64,000 bases of DNA from assembly GCF_963678635.1 (NCBI RefSeq), contig NC_087063.1, positions 41,368,759-41,432,758 of the forward strand, given 5' to 3'. A program made the position numbers and the translations under genes. The notes below the pieces were generated by a model that was not told the origin of the DNA, did no database searches, and saw only the letters and a list, made by a program, of their open reading frames with translations. Every line of letters begins with the position of its first letter. The stretch's first letter is position 1. Below, one piece after another: positions 53,901 to 64,000 of this stretch. Origin of the DNA: Symsagittifera roscoffensis. Its lineage: Eukaryota > Xenacoelomorpha > Acoela > Convolutidae.

Positions 53901-56900
53901 AACCAGCCTATGCATAAACCAACCGAAAATGCGCGGAGTATATGAGCCAGCCGAAAAGTTACATCATATGAATGAATTTGCACAGGGGCGGATCTAGGAT
54001 TTTCTCGAGGGGGGGGGGGGGCGAGTTTTCAAAAAAAGTTCGAAAATTTTGACGACTTTTTTTTTAGGTCGACCACCAAATTGATTTTTCGAGCTCTTCC
54101 AAAGCACTGCTTTGCCCCTATTTTGGCTAAATTAAAAAAAAAACAGTCAAAAAAGCCGTTTTTTTGGCACTTTTTGAAAAATGTTGACAAAAGAATCGCG
54201 TTTTTTTTGGCGCGCGCTCCCCCTCAAAGTTAGTATATATTGGCGCCCAAGGCGCCTTTAGAAAAATTTTAGGGTCGGTCGGCCAAAAATGGATTTCTGA
54301 AAAAGTATCAGTGGGGGGACCCTTTGGGTCGTCAAGGGGTCGAATCCCTGAGGGGGGGGGGGGGGGGGTGGGCGTCCCCCCCCCCTTAAATCCGCCCCTG
54401 AATTTGCATAACTTTTGTAACTTTTACAGAATTGTTACATAACTATTTTGTAACACTTACGTATTTTCGGCTTGTTGATATTTCGACTGGTTTATACTTC
54501 GGTTGGCTCATATACCACCGACAATTGATAGCATTACAAAAAACTACAATTCTTAACGCAGGAGTTTGTCCTATTAAACAGAAAGCTGACTGGAAATCAA
54601 AATTTGATTAGCAATACACGGCACATAACCAAGTGACCATGCCTCAGTGGGTCTGTGAGACGACATGGAATGTTTCAAGGAACTACTAAGCAGTAAATCC
54701 GATTTGATTTTCGAACGACATTGCGATTTGATCTCGGTGTCTCTAATTGCGACGAGTTGTCGCCAGACCCGCTTTTTCTAACTGTGGTGACACTCACTGG
54801 CGACAAATCGTCGTCATTTGGGAACGGTTTGCATCGTATTTTAACAAACAGACGTGATTGCCCGAGCATAAGTAAATTCAACTCATTGAGTTTTTCAAGT
54901 TTTCTCATGCCAGAAATCAATACTTCGATCAATTTCTTGTAGATGTCGGGTTTTAATTTTGCAAAAGGCTTTGTAATTTTTACGATAGCGTAGTATACAT
55001 ACTTGAGTTTTTTTCTGTATGTAAAAGAAAATTAATTTTCATCTTTTAGTGGCCAATTCCTTTTCAGTATTTGATGCATTTTACAATCTTGTTTCGTATG
55101 AATGTTTGACTGATCACTTTTCAGCAGAGCCGCTCTATTTATTTTATACGCCTACTTGCTCTAATTTTTACAGTATTTTTAAACCGCATGAAAAATCCAG
55201 GTCCTTTTTTTTACAATAATATAATAGTGACTAAAAGCTTTGTATATTGGGATGAATTTTTAATGCCCTCAACTAATAAGCGTTCAACTGAAAATAAAAA
55301 CATGGGATAACTCATCCTTTTAAATTATTCAGACAGCAATAATTTTTCTTTTCTTTTTGAGAAATCATGCGTTGAAGAATAATAGTTTGATAATGAAAAA
55401 CACTGGCTTTTTTGTTTATAAGTGACCGCTTGAAAAACTAATATATTTCCAATTTAACACTAAATTTTAAATGGAAAACAGAACCAGATAAAAACATTCA
55501 TGGGCGGCTTATACTGGCTATCTCATTGGAGCTACTGTATAATTTTATAATCCATCCCTTGCCTTTCTAAAAATTGAGATGCAGGCTCTCGGCAGGTTAT
55601 AGGTGCCTAACCAAAGGAAGAGGTTAAATAGTCGTTACCCCTGTAAAAAAAAATTGTACAGTAGTTGTAGTACCATGAGATTGGTACCATAACGTGGAAT
55701 ATTAAGCTGATCAATTTAATTTTGAAATGTGAGACAAAAGATGGTGATTTTTGCCAGTTTGCTTGCGCCACATGTGTACTAATTCAATTTTTTGAGCTGA
55801 CAATTCAAACCAATTTGTAGACAGGATTACCATCTGTTTCTATACGGGAGCAAAGCATCCTCTGTTTGTTAGATCTTTTCTCTCGCAAACAACATATGTG
55901 TGCTAACTAAACCAACTCTGAGAATGGATCGAGGATATAAAAGGAAACCATTTATATCTGTGTTTTTATCTCATGTCAATACAAAACGGAGTACTTGGGA
56001 ACAGAAACATAGCAAATGAATGCAGAGACGCTATAATTCTGAATCGGTCGATGTTGAACAAGTTTTTTAAGAGTCTGATGCGGTAATGCTTTTGCGCTAA
56101 TGCCATTTGAACACTCAAAATAATGAAACCAAAATCTAGGTCAAATTGTGAAACTTGACGATAAGTGCATGGTAATTGCTCCAATTTTGCTAATGTGTTA
56201 AATAGGGCATCGTTCCTTATTTGGTAAGGGACATACTGAAAATAACTACGCTTAGCTAAATTAGTTTTTCAAGCCGTTTAAATCTTTTTCTAAATCTTGA
56301 GTTCAGATTTTCACTAAAAGGAACTACATGCATGCCGTACGAGTTAACTTATTGGAGCTCCTGCTCTGTAAGTGTTTTTAGGCTGTTAAAATGTAAGATC
56401 CTTTTATATGGAATTTTAAAAGTCTCCTGGGTTAGCATGTCAAGAAGTTGAAGAACTACTGACTCAATATGGATGAAAATCTGTTTGTCATTTCAGGAAA
56501 TTGGACCGCCTTAATAATCTGGCCAGTCAGGACAATCATGTTCCGACGACCAGGTTCTCTTCGCCTTACGAGCCAGCAGACGACATCTCAGTCTCACCCG
56601 TCGCGCTCTCGGCTCCATCGACCTCGCCCTTCAACCCCTCCCACTCCAGAACCCAATCTCACTCGGAAGAACATCCGAACCCTAAACATAATCATCAACA
56701 TCATCAACCACAGTCACTGTCGGCTTCGAGTCAGAGGTCGTCGGATACACTGTCTTCGTCCTCGGGGAATCTAAGACGCGAAGCCAAGCAGGAACATCAG
56801 AGGAGTTCTAAAAGTGAAGTTCCTGACTGTTTTAGGAACCTCATCGAAAATACTTCTACTCAAGTTAGTTTAAGGATTTAATTAGGGTTGCCAAAATTTA

Positions 56901-59900
56901 ATGTGAAATTGCTTAAGCTAATTCTCCTACCAAATTAAAGAGATACTCAAACTTATAAATTTCTTCTGCGTTAACCTGGTTTTGGATGCCTGTAATTATT
57001 TAGCCTTTGAAATTGAGGCGACCATCTCGAAGATCTTAGTATTTTCAAGAATTTATGTTTGTTTGGTTTTGAATAGTTGCATTTGAGTTTGAACTTTACA
57101 AGTTATGTCGTTATTGATGTTATTTGAGCAGATTGATCTTTTATTGGGACAGTTATTGTTCCGACCATCGAAAATGGAGAGGAACTTTGTCTTTGTGTGC
57201 ATTTTAGTCTTTGTTTTCCACGCAAAATCAGGTACCGCAAATAATAATCAGAGTGGGTCAAGTGATATTCAGTCTTAATAGGAACAACATTAAAAAAATT
57301 CAAAATCCTCCCAGAGCCGAGAAGGCTTATAATAGGATAAGGTTTTATTTAAACCTTGAAAACTAAGTTTCACTCCAGTCAAATTAGTTTTCGGAAGTTC
57401 TTTTAGCGCCTTCTTAGGAATAAATTTTAAAAAATAATTCTTCAAAAATTTTGATTTGTTTTATTTCTTATCTTTTTTTTTCAAACATCAAAAAAAAGTC
57501 TGGAAAATAAAATTTTTCTTAGTTTTTTTTTATTGATCGAGGAAAACTTGTCTAATATGCATCAATAGCTGTTTTTATTGAGCTTTTGATCAGATCCTCT
57601 CATCACATCAAGAGTAAAAAAAAATTAAACATTTTCAAGAATAAAAACTGTTGTACTTGAAATATTTTGATTTTTTTAGTCATTTTTCGAAGAAAAATGT
57701 TTCCCAATATGACTTTTTTAAATTATGATTATCGGAAATTACTGAATTTTAGTATATCGCTCAGATCCTTATATCGCACAATATGGTTGGAACATTCTGT
57801 GCTACCTGAACAGCAACCGGCTATCCTAGTTTTATTTTGTTTCTGTTTTAGAGAAAGAGACAGATAGAGTCAAGCGATTCCTCGAATGCAAAGGAGCATA
57901 TAAAAGAAGAGCATATTAAGAGCAGGAGTTTGTCCGCTCATAGTTCCAACTCCGACCAGAAACGATTCAGACCATCATTGGAATCCAATTCTAATCACAG
58001 GTAAAAAGAATTCATTCCGACCTACGCTCTGACAAATATGACCTGAATTTGTTCACAAAATGTCATTCAAGAGCGTATCAACTAATTGCATTATCATGCA
58101 AGTTTATTAGGTTAAATATTACGAGCTCAAGGAGTTTTATCTATAATCTTAACCAAATTTATCACTCGAAGTCTAAAGCTGTCAAAACAAATCCTAGTTT
58201 ATTTGTTAATCGCGGTTGGGCTTCGATTAGTGTACTCAAATTTGGTTCTGTTTCAGTCAAAGTCACCAACAAAATGCAACGACAAATGAGTCCACCAGAA
58301 AAGAGACTGAAAAGATTCACTTGAATGCACCGCATGCTCTACATGCAACGCAGCAAAATGCAGCAGGATTTAATAAACAAGCCAATCAGGGTAACTCGAA
58401 GCAGCTCGAAGATGTTGTAACTGTTGAACCTAATTTGATGACTGTGACGGGACAAAATGGACTCGAGTTTGAAAGTGTCAAGAGTGGAAAGCAACTTGTC
58501 TTTTCACATTGTACGCAATAGTTCTTCATCTTTCATTTTTTTAAAATCAAAGTTAATTGTAGTATGAAAAGGATGCATTGCTCTAATTTTTGTTGAGTGA
58601 CAATGAAATTATCATTGATCAATATTTGAAATTCGTTAACCATGTGACGTAACTCAAAACCCTAATTAATGCCCCTTACCAATATTGACAAAGGCAACTA
58701 AGGTTGACTCATTATCTGAGCTTGAAAGTCTTCTCCTTGAGTTCAGATTTCAAGACAAGCAATAGAGGACAAACTGAAATATTGGCTTCATACATTACAT
58801 ATTTTGGCTCAATAACTTCGATTTATAATAATACAAGTTAACTTCTGCTTTTCGGTTCAATGAATTGTGAGGCTTGCATGTGAAGTTGAAAGTGGTGTGA
58901 CTGAATAACCAAATTTTCATTGGTGGCTTTTAAATTATTGAGTATCAGCGTTTATTAAGTACCATAGCCAGGTTTGAAATTTGTATGGATGGTGTGTTTC
59001 AATGAATGGTCCTTGATGCCATTTGTTGCTACAAAACGACAGTACCGCTGGCGCCGTAGGACAAATTTTCGCGCAACAGCCGGCAGACAGTATTCCTGAG
59101 AGATCATCTCTGGAAATTTAATGCCTAAAGTTTACCGTGGATGTAAATTTAGTCTTAATGTTCTTAACCACGGCTGAAAGACCTGATTATAAATATATAT
59201 TGATCAAAAATTTAGCTAATATTGAAAAAAAAAGAGTTCGATTGACGTAGCAAATAATTAATTATGCCTGCGCATGCAAACCTGATCTTTGATCCTTTTT
59301 GTTATGTTGATAATATATCTTTCAAAGGAAGATTCTTAAACGTTTTTTGAAAGTGACCACCAAAGAGCCGTATAAGAAGTTGCGTTCTGAAGATCTGGAC
59401 TTAGACGTTTTTTCATTCAAGCGGAATGCAGTGTTTTCGAGGCTTCATTATATGATAATTGCTATAGATTATAATTGTATTGAACTGCTGTAATGATGAG
59501 TTTGGTTTGATTTCAGGTCTGGCCAACTGCAAATACTGCATCGAAGATCCGCTGAAGGACTTTGCCGAACTGAAGAGGTGAGCTTTTAACTGTCGCTCAA
59601 GTCAAGTGTGGGACGATAGCGTAAAATGAGCTCAAATCAAAATGCACAATAAATTGGAAAAATGGTTGTTTCTGGTGATCAGCAAATTGCTTGAACAGGC
59701 CAAAGAATCACATTTGTGAGGTTTCACTTAATGAAATACTTTAAATTTCTAATTTTCAAGTGAGATAAGCGCAGTGACGAGCAGAGACGAGTACTTTGTG
59801 ATGCACGAGAAGTTCAAACAGGACTACTCGGTGGAGTTCCAGCCACTGAGACGGAAGGTGACAGAGACGAAGAAACTGTTCAAGCAGCTCAAGGACGACT

Positions 59901-60538
59901 TCGAGGCTGCTAAGGTGCAGTACTCTAAGCTGGCAGATGACGAAGCCAACAAGGCCCAGCTGGAACAGATGGCGAACAACGTCATCAAAGAACACGAGAG
60001 GCTCTTCTGTGTAAGTAATTGCAGCATTGAGGGTTTTTGAGACCTGAAAATAGAGTTAACAATAAATCACCTAAACCCAATCATAATTAAAATAGCTTTG
60101 AAGATCCATTCTAATTGTTTGCAAAGGAGAAGAGACGACTTTTGAAAATGTTTGAAACAACTGGGTTTATTTCGAAATCAATTATACATTAATATCAGCG
60201 TCATAAAAATTTAAACATTTTTTTGTTTGCAGCAAGAGGATTTTTTGAAGACAAACCACCGGTGCTGCCAACTGCACAACCAGCTGTCAGTAGTGCTATC
60301 TCGTCTGCAGGAATTCCGAAATCACGAGATTCACCGAATTACTCAGAAACATGTGGGTATGAAAGCCGCCGCCACGCACAAAATCACCGCTACAAACCCC
60401 AACGGGCAGTCGCCGAAACCACCTCCAACTTCAGGAGCCTCAGCTAACTTCTCAAACAGAGCTAACTTCGTGTTCAACAACGCTACTGCAGCAAACAATG
60501 CAAGCAACCCACGCGCCAAACAAACCATCAAAACATAG
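50442..60538 (+). CDS. ELL: RNA polymerase II elongation factor ELL
   Basis: Ten coding exons (50442-50968, 51670-51810, 52016-52666, 53329-53595, 56497-56863, 57852-58000, 58257-58390 or further, 59517-59577, 59761-60010, 60233-60538) join in consistent phase to about 950 aa. The N-terminal domain (KTVLVVKCTDSSINAFNQ to LSKLDQAAGLECLLQ, then TKQRMSQVEQDYKKIR, then DHILHLLAVEDGITVSSVVFRL) is that of ELL. The C-terminus (DEYFVMHEKFKQDYSVEFQPLRRKVTE to LHNQLSVVLSRLQEFRNHEI) is the occludin/ELL domain. ELL is part of the super elongation complex and little elongation complex and suppresses Pol II pausing. The protein is longer than human ELL (621 aa), closer to insect ELL, because of a Ser/Asn-rich linker. 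The start is the first ATG after an acceptor. Exon 7's donor is the weak point. Confidence 0.93.
51670..51810 (+). CDS. ELL: ELL exon 2
   Basis: Acceptor TTTTTTCAG. Encodes IRGEVKDKQLTSIGDITQTARI and TKQRMSQVEQDYKKI, matching the conserved ELL segment with RMSQ. Donor TTAG|GTTAGA, phase 2 on both sides. Confidence 0.9.
52016..52666 (+). CDS. ELL: ELL exon 3
   Basis: Acceptor ACTATAG. Encodes 217 residues of Ser/Asn-rich linker (SSANSSPQNPSFASSTFQPP, NSNSNSNSPKSATSETSSQ). Donor CTCAA|GTATGT, phase 2. Confidence 0.88.
53329..53595 (+). CDS. ELL: ELL exon 4
   Basis: Acceptor TGTTGTAG. Encodes DHILHLLAVEDGITVSSVVF, the winged-helix-like second conserved ELL block, through LLNQVATNENRAANVYSLRG to QSQRHILA. 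Donor GCCAA|GTGAGT, phase 2. Confidence 0.92.
53983..54400. mobile_element. hAT-type MITE in ELL intron 4
   Basis: Starts CAGGGGCGGATCTAGGATTT and ends TTAAATCCGCCCCTG, giving terminal inverted repeats of about 15 bp with the CAGGGGCGG ends usual for hAT elements. It is flanked on both sides by the same 8 bp, AATTTGCA (53975-53982 and 54401-54408), the hAT target-site length. The inside is non-coding with long G and C runs and no transposase, so it is non-autonomous. The perfect duplication suggests a fairly recent insertion. Confidence 0.92.
56497..56863 (+). CDS. ELL: ELL exon 5
   Basis: Acceptor CATTTCAG. Encodes KLDRLNNLASQDNHVPT, then a Ser/His/Pro-rich linker. Donor CTCAA|GTTAGT, phase 0. 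Confidence 0.88.
57115..57440 (+). repeat. Interspersed repeat of unknown family, copy in ELL intron 5
   Basis: Contains GGAACTTTGTCTTTGTGTGC, TTTTCCACGCAA and later a GTTCTTTTAGCGCCTTCTTAG segment, all in the same order as at 63080-63430. Confidence 0.6.
57775..57835 (+). repeat. Interspersed repeat fragment, pair with 47215-47280
   Basis: TATGGTTGGAACATTCTGTG, then CAGCAACCGGCTATCC. The reverse complement is at 47.2 kb. Confidence 0.65.
57852..58000 (+). CDS. ELL: ELL exon 6
   Basis: Acceptor CTGTTTTAG. Encodes 49 residues beginning RKRQIESSDSSNAKEHIK and ending SLESNSNH. Donor CACAG|GTAAAA, phase 2. The frame fits both neighbours. Confidence 0.85.
58257..58390 (+). CDS. ELL: ELL exon 7 (3' end uncertain)
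   Basis: Acceptor GTTTCAG. Encodes QSHQQNATTNESTRKETEKI and on. Exon 8 requires a phase-1 donor. The best by consensus is CAGG|GTAACT at 58391. Later phase-1 GTs (near 58468, 58477 and 58510) are weaker. If no donor is used, the frame ends at a TAG at 58519-58521, giving a form without the occludin/ELL domain. Confidence 0.65.
59517..59577 (+). CDS. ELL: ELL exon 8
   Basis: Acceptor GATTTCAG. Encodes LANCKYCIEDPLKDFAELK, just ahead of the occludin/ELL domain. Donor AAGAG|GTGAGC, phase 2. Confidence 0.85.
59761..60010 (+). CDS. ELL: ELL exon 9
   Basis: Acceptor TTTTCAAG. Encodes the first two helices of the occludin/ELL domain: EYFVMHEKFKQDYSVEFQPL through FKQLKDDFEAAKVQYSKLAD to VIKEHERLFC. 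Donor CTGT|GTAAGT, phase 0. Confidence 0.93.
60233..60538 (+). CDS. ELL: ELL exon 10 (last)
   Basis: Acceptor GTTTGCAG. Encodes the last helices of the occludin/ELL domain (CCQLHNQLSVVLSRLQEFRN, HEIHRITQKHVGM), then an Asn/Ala-rich tail ending NPRAKQTIKT and a TAG stop. Confidence 0.93.
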   Translation, partial: QEDFLKTNHRCCQLHNQLSVVLSRLQEFRNHEIHRITQKHVGMKAAATHKITATNPNGQSPKPPPTSGASANFSNRANFVFNNATAANNASNPRAKQTIKT

Positions 60539-61750
60539 CCACCGTGTGCCTGGACCACAGCGCAAATAAGAAATAACGGACGCAATGGAATCACGATCTC
60601 ACATGCAATTTCAGTCAATTTGAACAAAAATCATTTCACTGATAAATGATTCAATCTTTTCATGCGTTGACCTTGTACGCCTTCACCATTCTGAGATACG
60701 GTGCCTCTTCATATTGCCCGAAGATAGGAACTGATTATACTTAAATACACACTTGGGATACTTAATCAACTTGGGAAACTTCCCAGAAAAACTTTACAGA
60801 AAAGTAGACGAATCGCATCAAGAAAGGTGATTGCTCTCAATATCATCAACGGAAATCAATCAGGTGTTTCTGGTAATTGTGAGACCGCAAAGACTGCATG
60901 ATGGACTTCCTTGACCTTTCAGAAAGAGGAGGTCAAGAACAAGGACTAGTGTTTTATTTTCTGGGTTGTTTGCTGATGCATTGCCTTGCTTCCTTTTTTC
61001 TCCCCGTGCTCCCATCAACTGTGCAATTCGCCAAATTCCTCCAAGCTTAATTCATTCCACAAGCTGAAGCAGAATCAATTCCCTAGAATGCAAATTAGTT
61101 CCTGACTTTGAAATATTTTGACTTACTTAACTTACTTTTAACCGAAAACTCGACTTCTTAGTGACGATTTAGTTTAATTCAATTATTATTAAAGCTCCAT
61201 GTTTTATAACAACTCAAATTCTTTCCTATGCTCAACTCCAAAATCATCAAAATGAAAACGCTAAAAACGTAGAAACTGCAAAAAAAATAAGTGCTATTAT
61301 TTACATAATAGATATTTATGGTCTTGAAGCAAATGCTCTCTTTAGTTATAAGTATTCAGTCATTGACTTGGGTGTGGGCTTATTCGGCAAAACTAGTTTT
61401 TGTTTAACGGTGCTATGTTAATTTCTTCTCTCCTCAGCGAGAAAAAAACGCTAAAAACAAAGAAAAATGCTATTGTGTTAGTGGCCTTGTTGCTAATGAA
61501 TCAACAATGAATGATCAAATTATAACTGGTGTTGGGAAATCGCTTAAATATTTTGCATACGTTTGAGATCCTTTATATCGAATAGTGGTGTTGTTTAAAA
61601 TTTGAATGCAATTTTAATTTTTGAAGTTTAACAATTTACCATCATGGTTCGACATGGTCTTTGAAGTAGAATGTTATTAGTTCCTGAATGTCGTGCGAAG
61701 AAAGTTATCGAAATGCCTGCCCTATAAATCAAACTATTTGAGATCATTCG
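60539..61750 (+). other. ELL 3' untranslated and downstream region
   Basis: No further coding frame follows directly. The only polyadenylation-like signal I see is ATTAAA at 61188-61193; no AATAAA is obvious, so the mRNA end is not fixed. Confidence 0.4.
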
Positions 61751-61760
61751 TTTAATTTCA

Positions 61761-61866
61761 GACCGACCTTAACACCAACAATCTTGTGGAGATTCATCCA
61801 AAAGCGACGTCCAAAGTTCGCTGTGCCCTAGAATTTAAAGTGCGCAGCTTGCCATCATCAGGCTAA
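61761..61866 (+). other. Possible exon, unassigned
   Basis: An acceptor-like TTTAATTTCAG is followed by a short open frame, TDLNTNNLVEIHPKATSKVR then CALEFKVRSLPSSG, ending in TAA. The composition looks coding against an AT-rich background. It could be an alternative 3' exon of ELL, a last exon of another gene, or chance. Confidence 0.25.
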
Positions 61867-63040
61867 ATGATTATAAACAGGAATGAAATAGTTGCAGTTA
61901 TGTCAAATTATACATGTGAGCTTAGGCATGCGGTCTAACATGTGGTTTGGCGTTTGAAAAACACTATCACTAAGTACCTATTGCCGTCCATTATTTTCTC
62001 CCCCTCCCCCTTAACACCCAGTGCCGTCGTAAAATGTTAAATTAAACAAGTCTGCCTGCGTGGTTAAAGCTTTGCTAAATTTATTCAAATCATGCTCTCA
62101 AATGGCCTTTCAAAATCCATGCCTCCTTAATATGGATGTATGTACGCTAGCTAAATATTCAGCATTTGTTAAATTCGTGATACTTTTCGTTATTTACGTT
62201 TTCGTTCAAGTTAAGTTGCAAATATTATCGGATAAATTTCTCAACTATACTATGGTGCTACATACAACTCAATTAAAACATAAAGAAACTTAATTATTCT
62301 AACCCGTGCCGTTCAGAATACGATGGAAAATGATGTAAAAACGAGGGTACTACTAATACATGGTGATACTTGTGTGTAACTTAAACTCAGTTCATCATCG
62401 AGCGGTCATCATTATTAGCGGACCACAGATCGTCAAGTTAGCTGTGCTTAGTTGAAAAAAGGGGACGTTTTGATCTAAATTAATTTTGGATATTTTTGGT
62501 GTATCGAAATATGCTAGCTTTTTGGAGTGAAGTGTTTCCAGAATGAATTACGTCATTTTTCACAAAATTCTTTTCCCCAAGGATCTGAGGCTTGACACAG
62601 GAAACAAACAGAAATATTTAATGAGGCACTGAGAAAAGTTAGTGCTTAAGAAAAATTTCGCAATATTTTCGTTACTCTGATGGTGCGGTGTCATAAGAGG
62701 AGACCGAAATACGACGAAAGTAAAGCATGTTTTCTAGTAGGGCGAAAACAATTGAGTTAAAATAGTGAAATCAGACGAAAAGTGTTATACAAGCGTCGTT
62801 ATACTTCGAATCTATTTTTTTAAACCCAAAATAGAATTCTTTTGCTGCATAGGTGTAGATTAGAGGGCGTTGCATTAATCTCTAGGTCGGTAGTTTGGTT
62901 GCGGGTAGAAGTTTTTTTTTCAAATCTTGTATTTATTTTTTTCGTCTTGAAAATTTTTTTGTTGCCTTTTTGTTGCTATTTTTTTGCCGTTTTCTCACTC
63001 GTTTTCACGAAGTGTCATGAAAGAAGTACTATTATTTAGG
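61867..63040. other. AT-rich intergenic sequence
   Basis: No gene seen. A pyrimidine run (CTCCCCCTCCCCC) lies at about 61999-62011. Confidence 0.45.
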
Positions 63041-63079
63041 AGTATTGAAAATTTTTGATGCTCAAATTTGTAATTTGAC

Positions 63080-63430
63080 GGGTTGACATTCGATTTTTTC
63101 CGATCACTGAAAATTGGGTGGATCTTTGTCTTCGTGTGTTTTTTTTTTAGTTTTTGAAATTTTTTCCACGCAACAGTCAGTGGCATAGTTGATTATATTG
63201 GGTCGAGCGATCTTTTAAATTAGACCGCTTCAGTCATAATTCGAGTTTCAAATTTTTCGGTGTCAAAAGAAAAATAGATTTGAAGTTTTTGATAGGTCTG
63301 ATTTCGAGCGACTGAGCAACCATCTTACAATAGGACAATAAGCTCTACTTTAAGCCGTGAAAATTTAGCTTTAGTCCAATAAAACTAATTTTCGATGTTT
63401 CTTTTAGCGATTTTTTTGGAAATTTAAAAT
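63080..63430 (+). repeat. Interspersed repeat of unknown family, downstream copy
   Basis: Holds GGATCTTTGTCTTCGTGTGT, TTTTTCCACGCAA and a TTTCTTTTAGCGATTTTTT segment in the order seen at 57115-57440. Confidence 0.6.
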
Positions 63431-63489
63431 TTCAGTTTGTCGAAAGTCAGTTCGTCGAAAGTTCGTATCAGTAACTTCTAAACATGTCC

Positions 63490-64000
63490 AGATCTAGTTG
63501 TCCTTCCAGTTATACCGCGTCCCTTTCTGATTTCCTGGTGATGCTCTGGTACGGGGGGACGTAAACGCTCATTCTTCCCTCTGGATTTCTAATATCGAAG
63601 AAGATCAACGTGTATCCAAGAAGATCATCCAATGAAAATAATGAATCCGCTTTTGCGCCATTAAATGACGACACCCGAACAATGTTACCTTTTAATTCTG
63701 ATGCACAACATTGCTTATCTGACATTTCCCTTGCATCGCAGTTCTTTTTACTTTCTGCATCCTGAACCCCCAATCGAATCCTTGGGCTACGATCACCTCC
63801 CCATACTTATCAAATTATCTCTCGATAACGACATACATTTTTCTCCGAATAAGACGTACATAAATTTCCTCAGGCCTGATTGGCGGCAATTTACTGAGGA
63901 GATTGAGGCGGATTTCCTCGTTTCCGGGAGTCCCTCTTCAATTCGCCCGGGGAGAATTTCATCATGGATCTGGTGCTCAGGGTAGCACGTCGCTACATCT
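63490..64000 (+). pseudogene. LINE endonuclease fragment, runs out of the window
   Basis: An APE-type endonuclease is visible in two frames. GDVNAHSSLW (usual GDFNAHHxxW) lies at about 63557-63590, then the C-terminal part reads NIAYLTFPLHRSSFYFLHPEPP and GYDHLPILIKLS (usual SDHxPI with the catalytic Asp-His kept). It ends with NFLRPDWRQFTEEIEADF. A frameshift separates the two parts and stops lie between them. The RT would lie beyond the right edge. It is an APE-type LINE on the + strand. Confidence 0.8.

Noticed and set aside
63510-63773. Minus-strand 87-codon frame
   Set aside because: Antisense of the LINE endonuclease, whose sense-strand motifs are recognisable.

Overview
The window is animal nuclear DNA. 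It holds one host gene with GT-AG introns, an ortholog of the RNA polymerase II elongation factor ELL (+ strand, 50.4-60.5 kb), and about 48 kb of mobile-element sequence upstream of it. No species marker is visible. One clue stands out: three unrelated retrotransposon 5' ends carry the same 36-nt leader ending in AG. This looks like a trans-spliced leader, so the host is probably an invertebrate that uses SL trans-splicing (chaetognath, rotifer, flatworm, tunicate, cnidarian and others do). I cannot name the phylum.

Layout. 1-0.5 kb: tail of an unrecognised coding fragment. 1.2-4.6 kb (+): broken copy of a non-LTR retrotransposon with an N-terminal PHD-like finger, a reverse transcriptase (RT) and a restriction-like endonuclease (family A). 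5.18-29.08 kb (+): an unusually large (23.9 kb) Ty3/Gypsy-type LTR element with 910-bp LTRs. It has gag, protease, RT, RNase H and integrase, then a macro-domain protein, a coiled-coil protein, an SGNH-esterase-like protein and about 6 kb of accessory coding sequence I cannot identify. It is a broken fossil. 29.1-31.27 kb (-): second copy of family A, 3'-truncated. 32.4-38.37 kb (-): APE-type LINE (ORF1 with PHD finger, ORF2 with EN and RT). Its ORF1 is split by a GC-rich, 5'-truncated + strand RT/endonuclease element at 35.76-37.98 kb. 38.4-42.37 kb (-): CR1/L2-like LINE with an intact 1018-aa ORF2 that starts with a 2A ribosome-skipping motif, behind the tail of an esterase-type ORF1. 43.07-43.36 kb: tRNA-derived SINE. 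43.99-45.6 kb: tandem array with a 294-bp higher-order unit next to older, diverged monomers. 48.05-48.83 kb (+): LINE RT remnant.

The ELL gene has ten recognisable coding exons in consistent phase (about 950 aa if exon 7 ends at 58390). They encode the ELL N-terminal domain, a long Ser/Asn-rich linker and a C-terminal occludin/ELL domain. Its first coding exon follows a splice acceptor only 8 nt upstream of the ATG, as expected if the leader is trans-spliced on. Intron 4 holds a perfectly bounded hAT-type MITE. From 60.5 to 63.4 kb I see the 3' UTR and old repeats. The last 0.5 kb is the endonuclease part of another LINE running out of the window.
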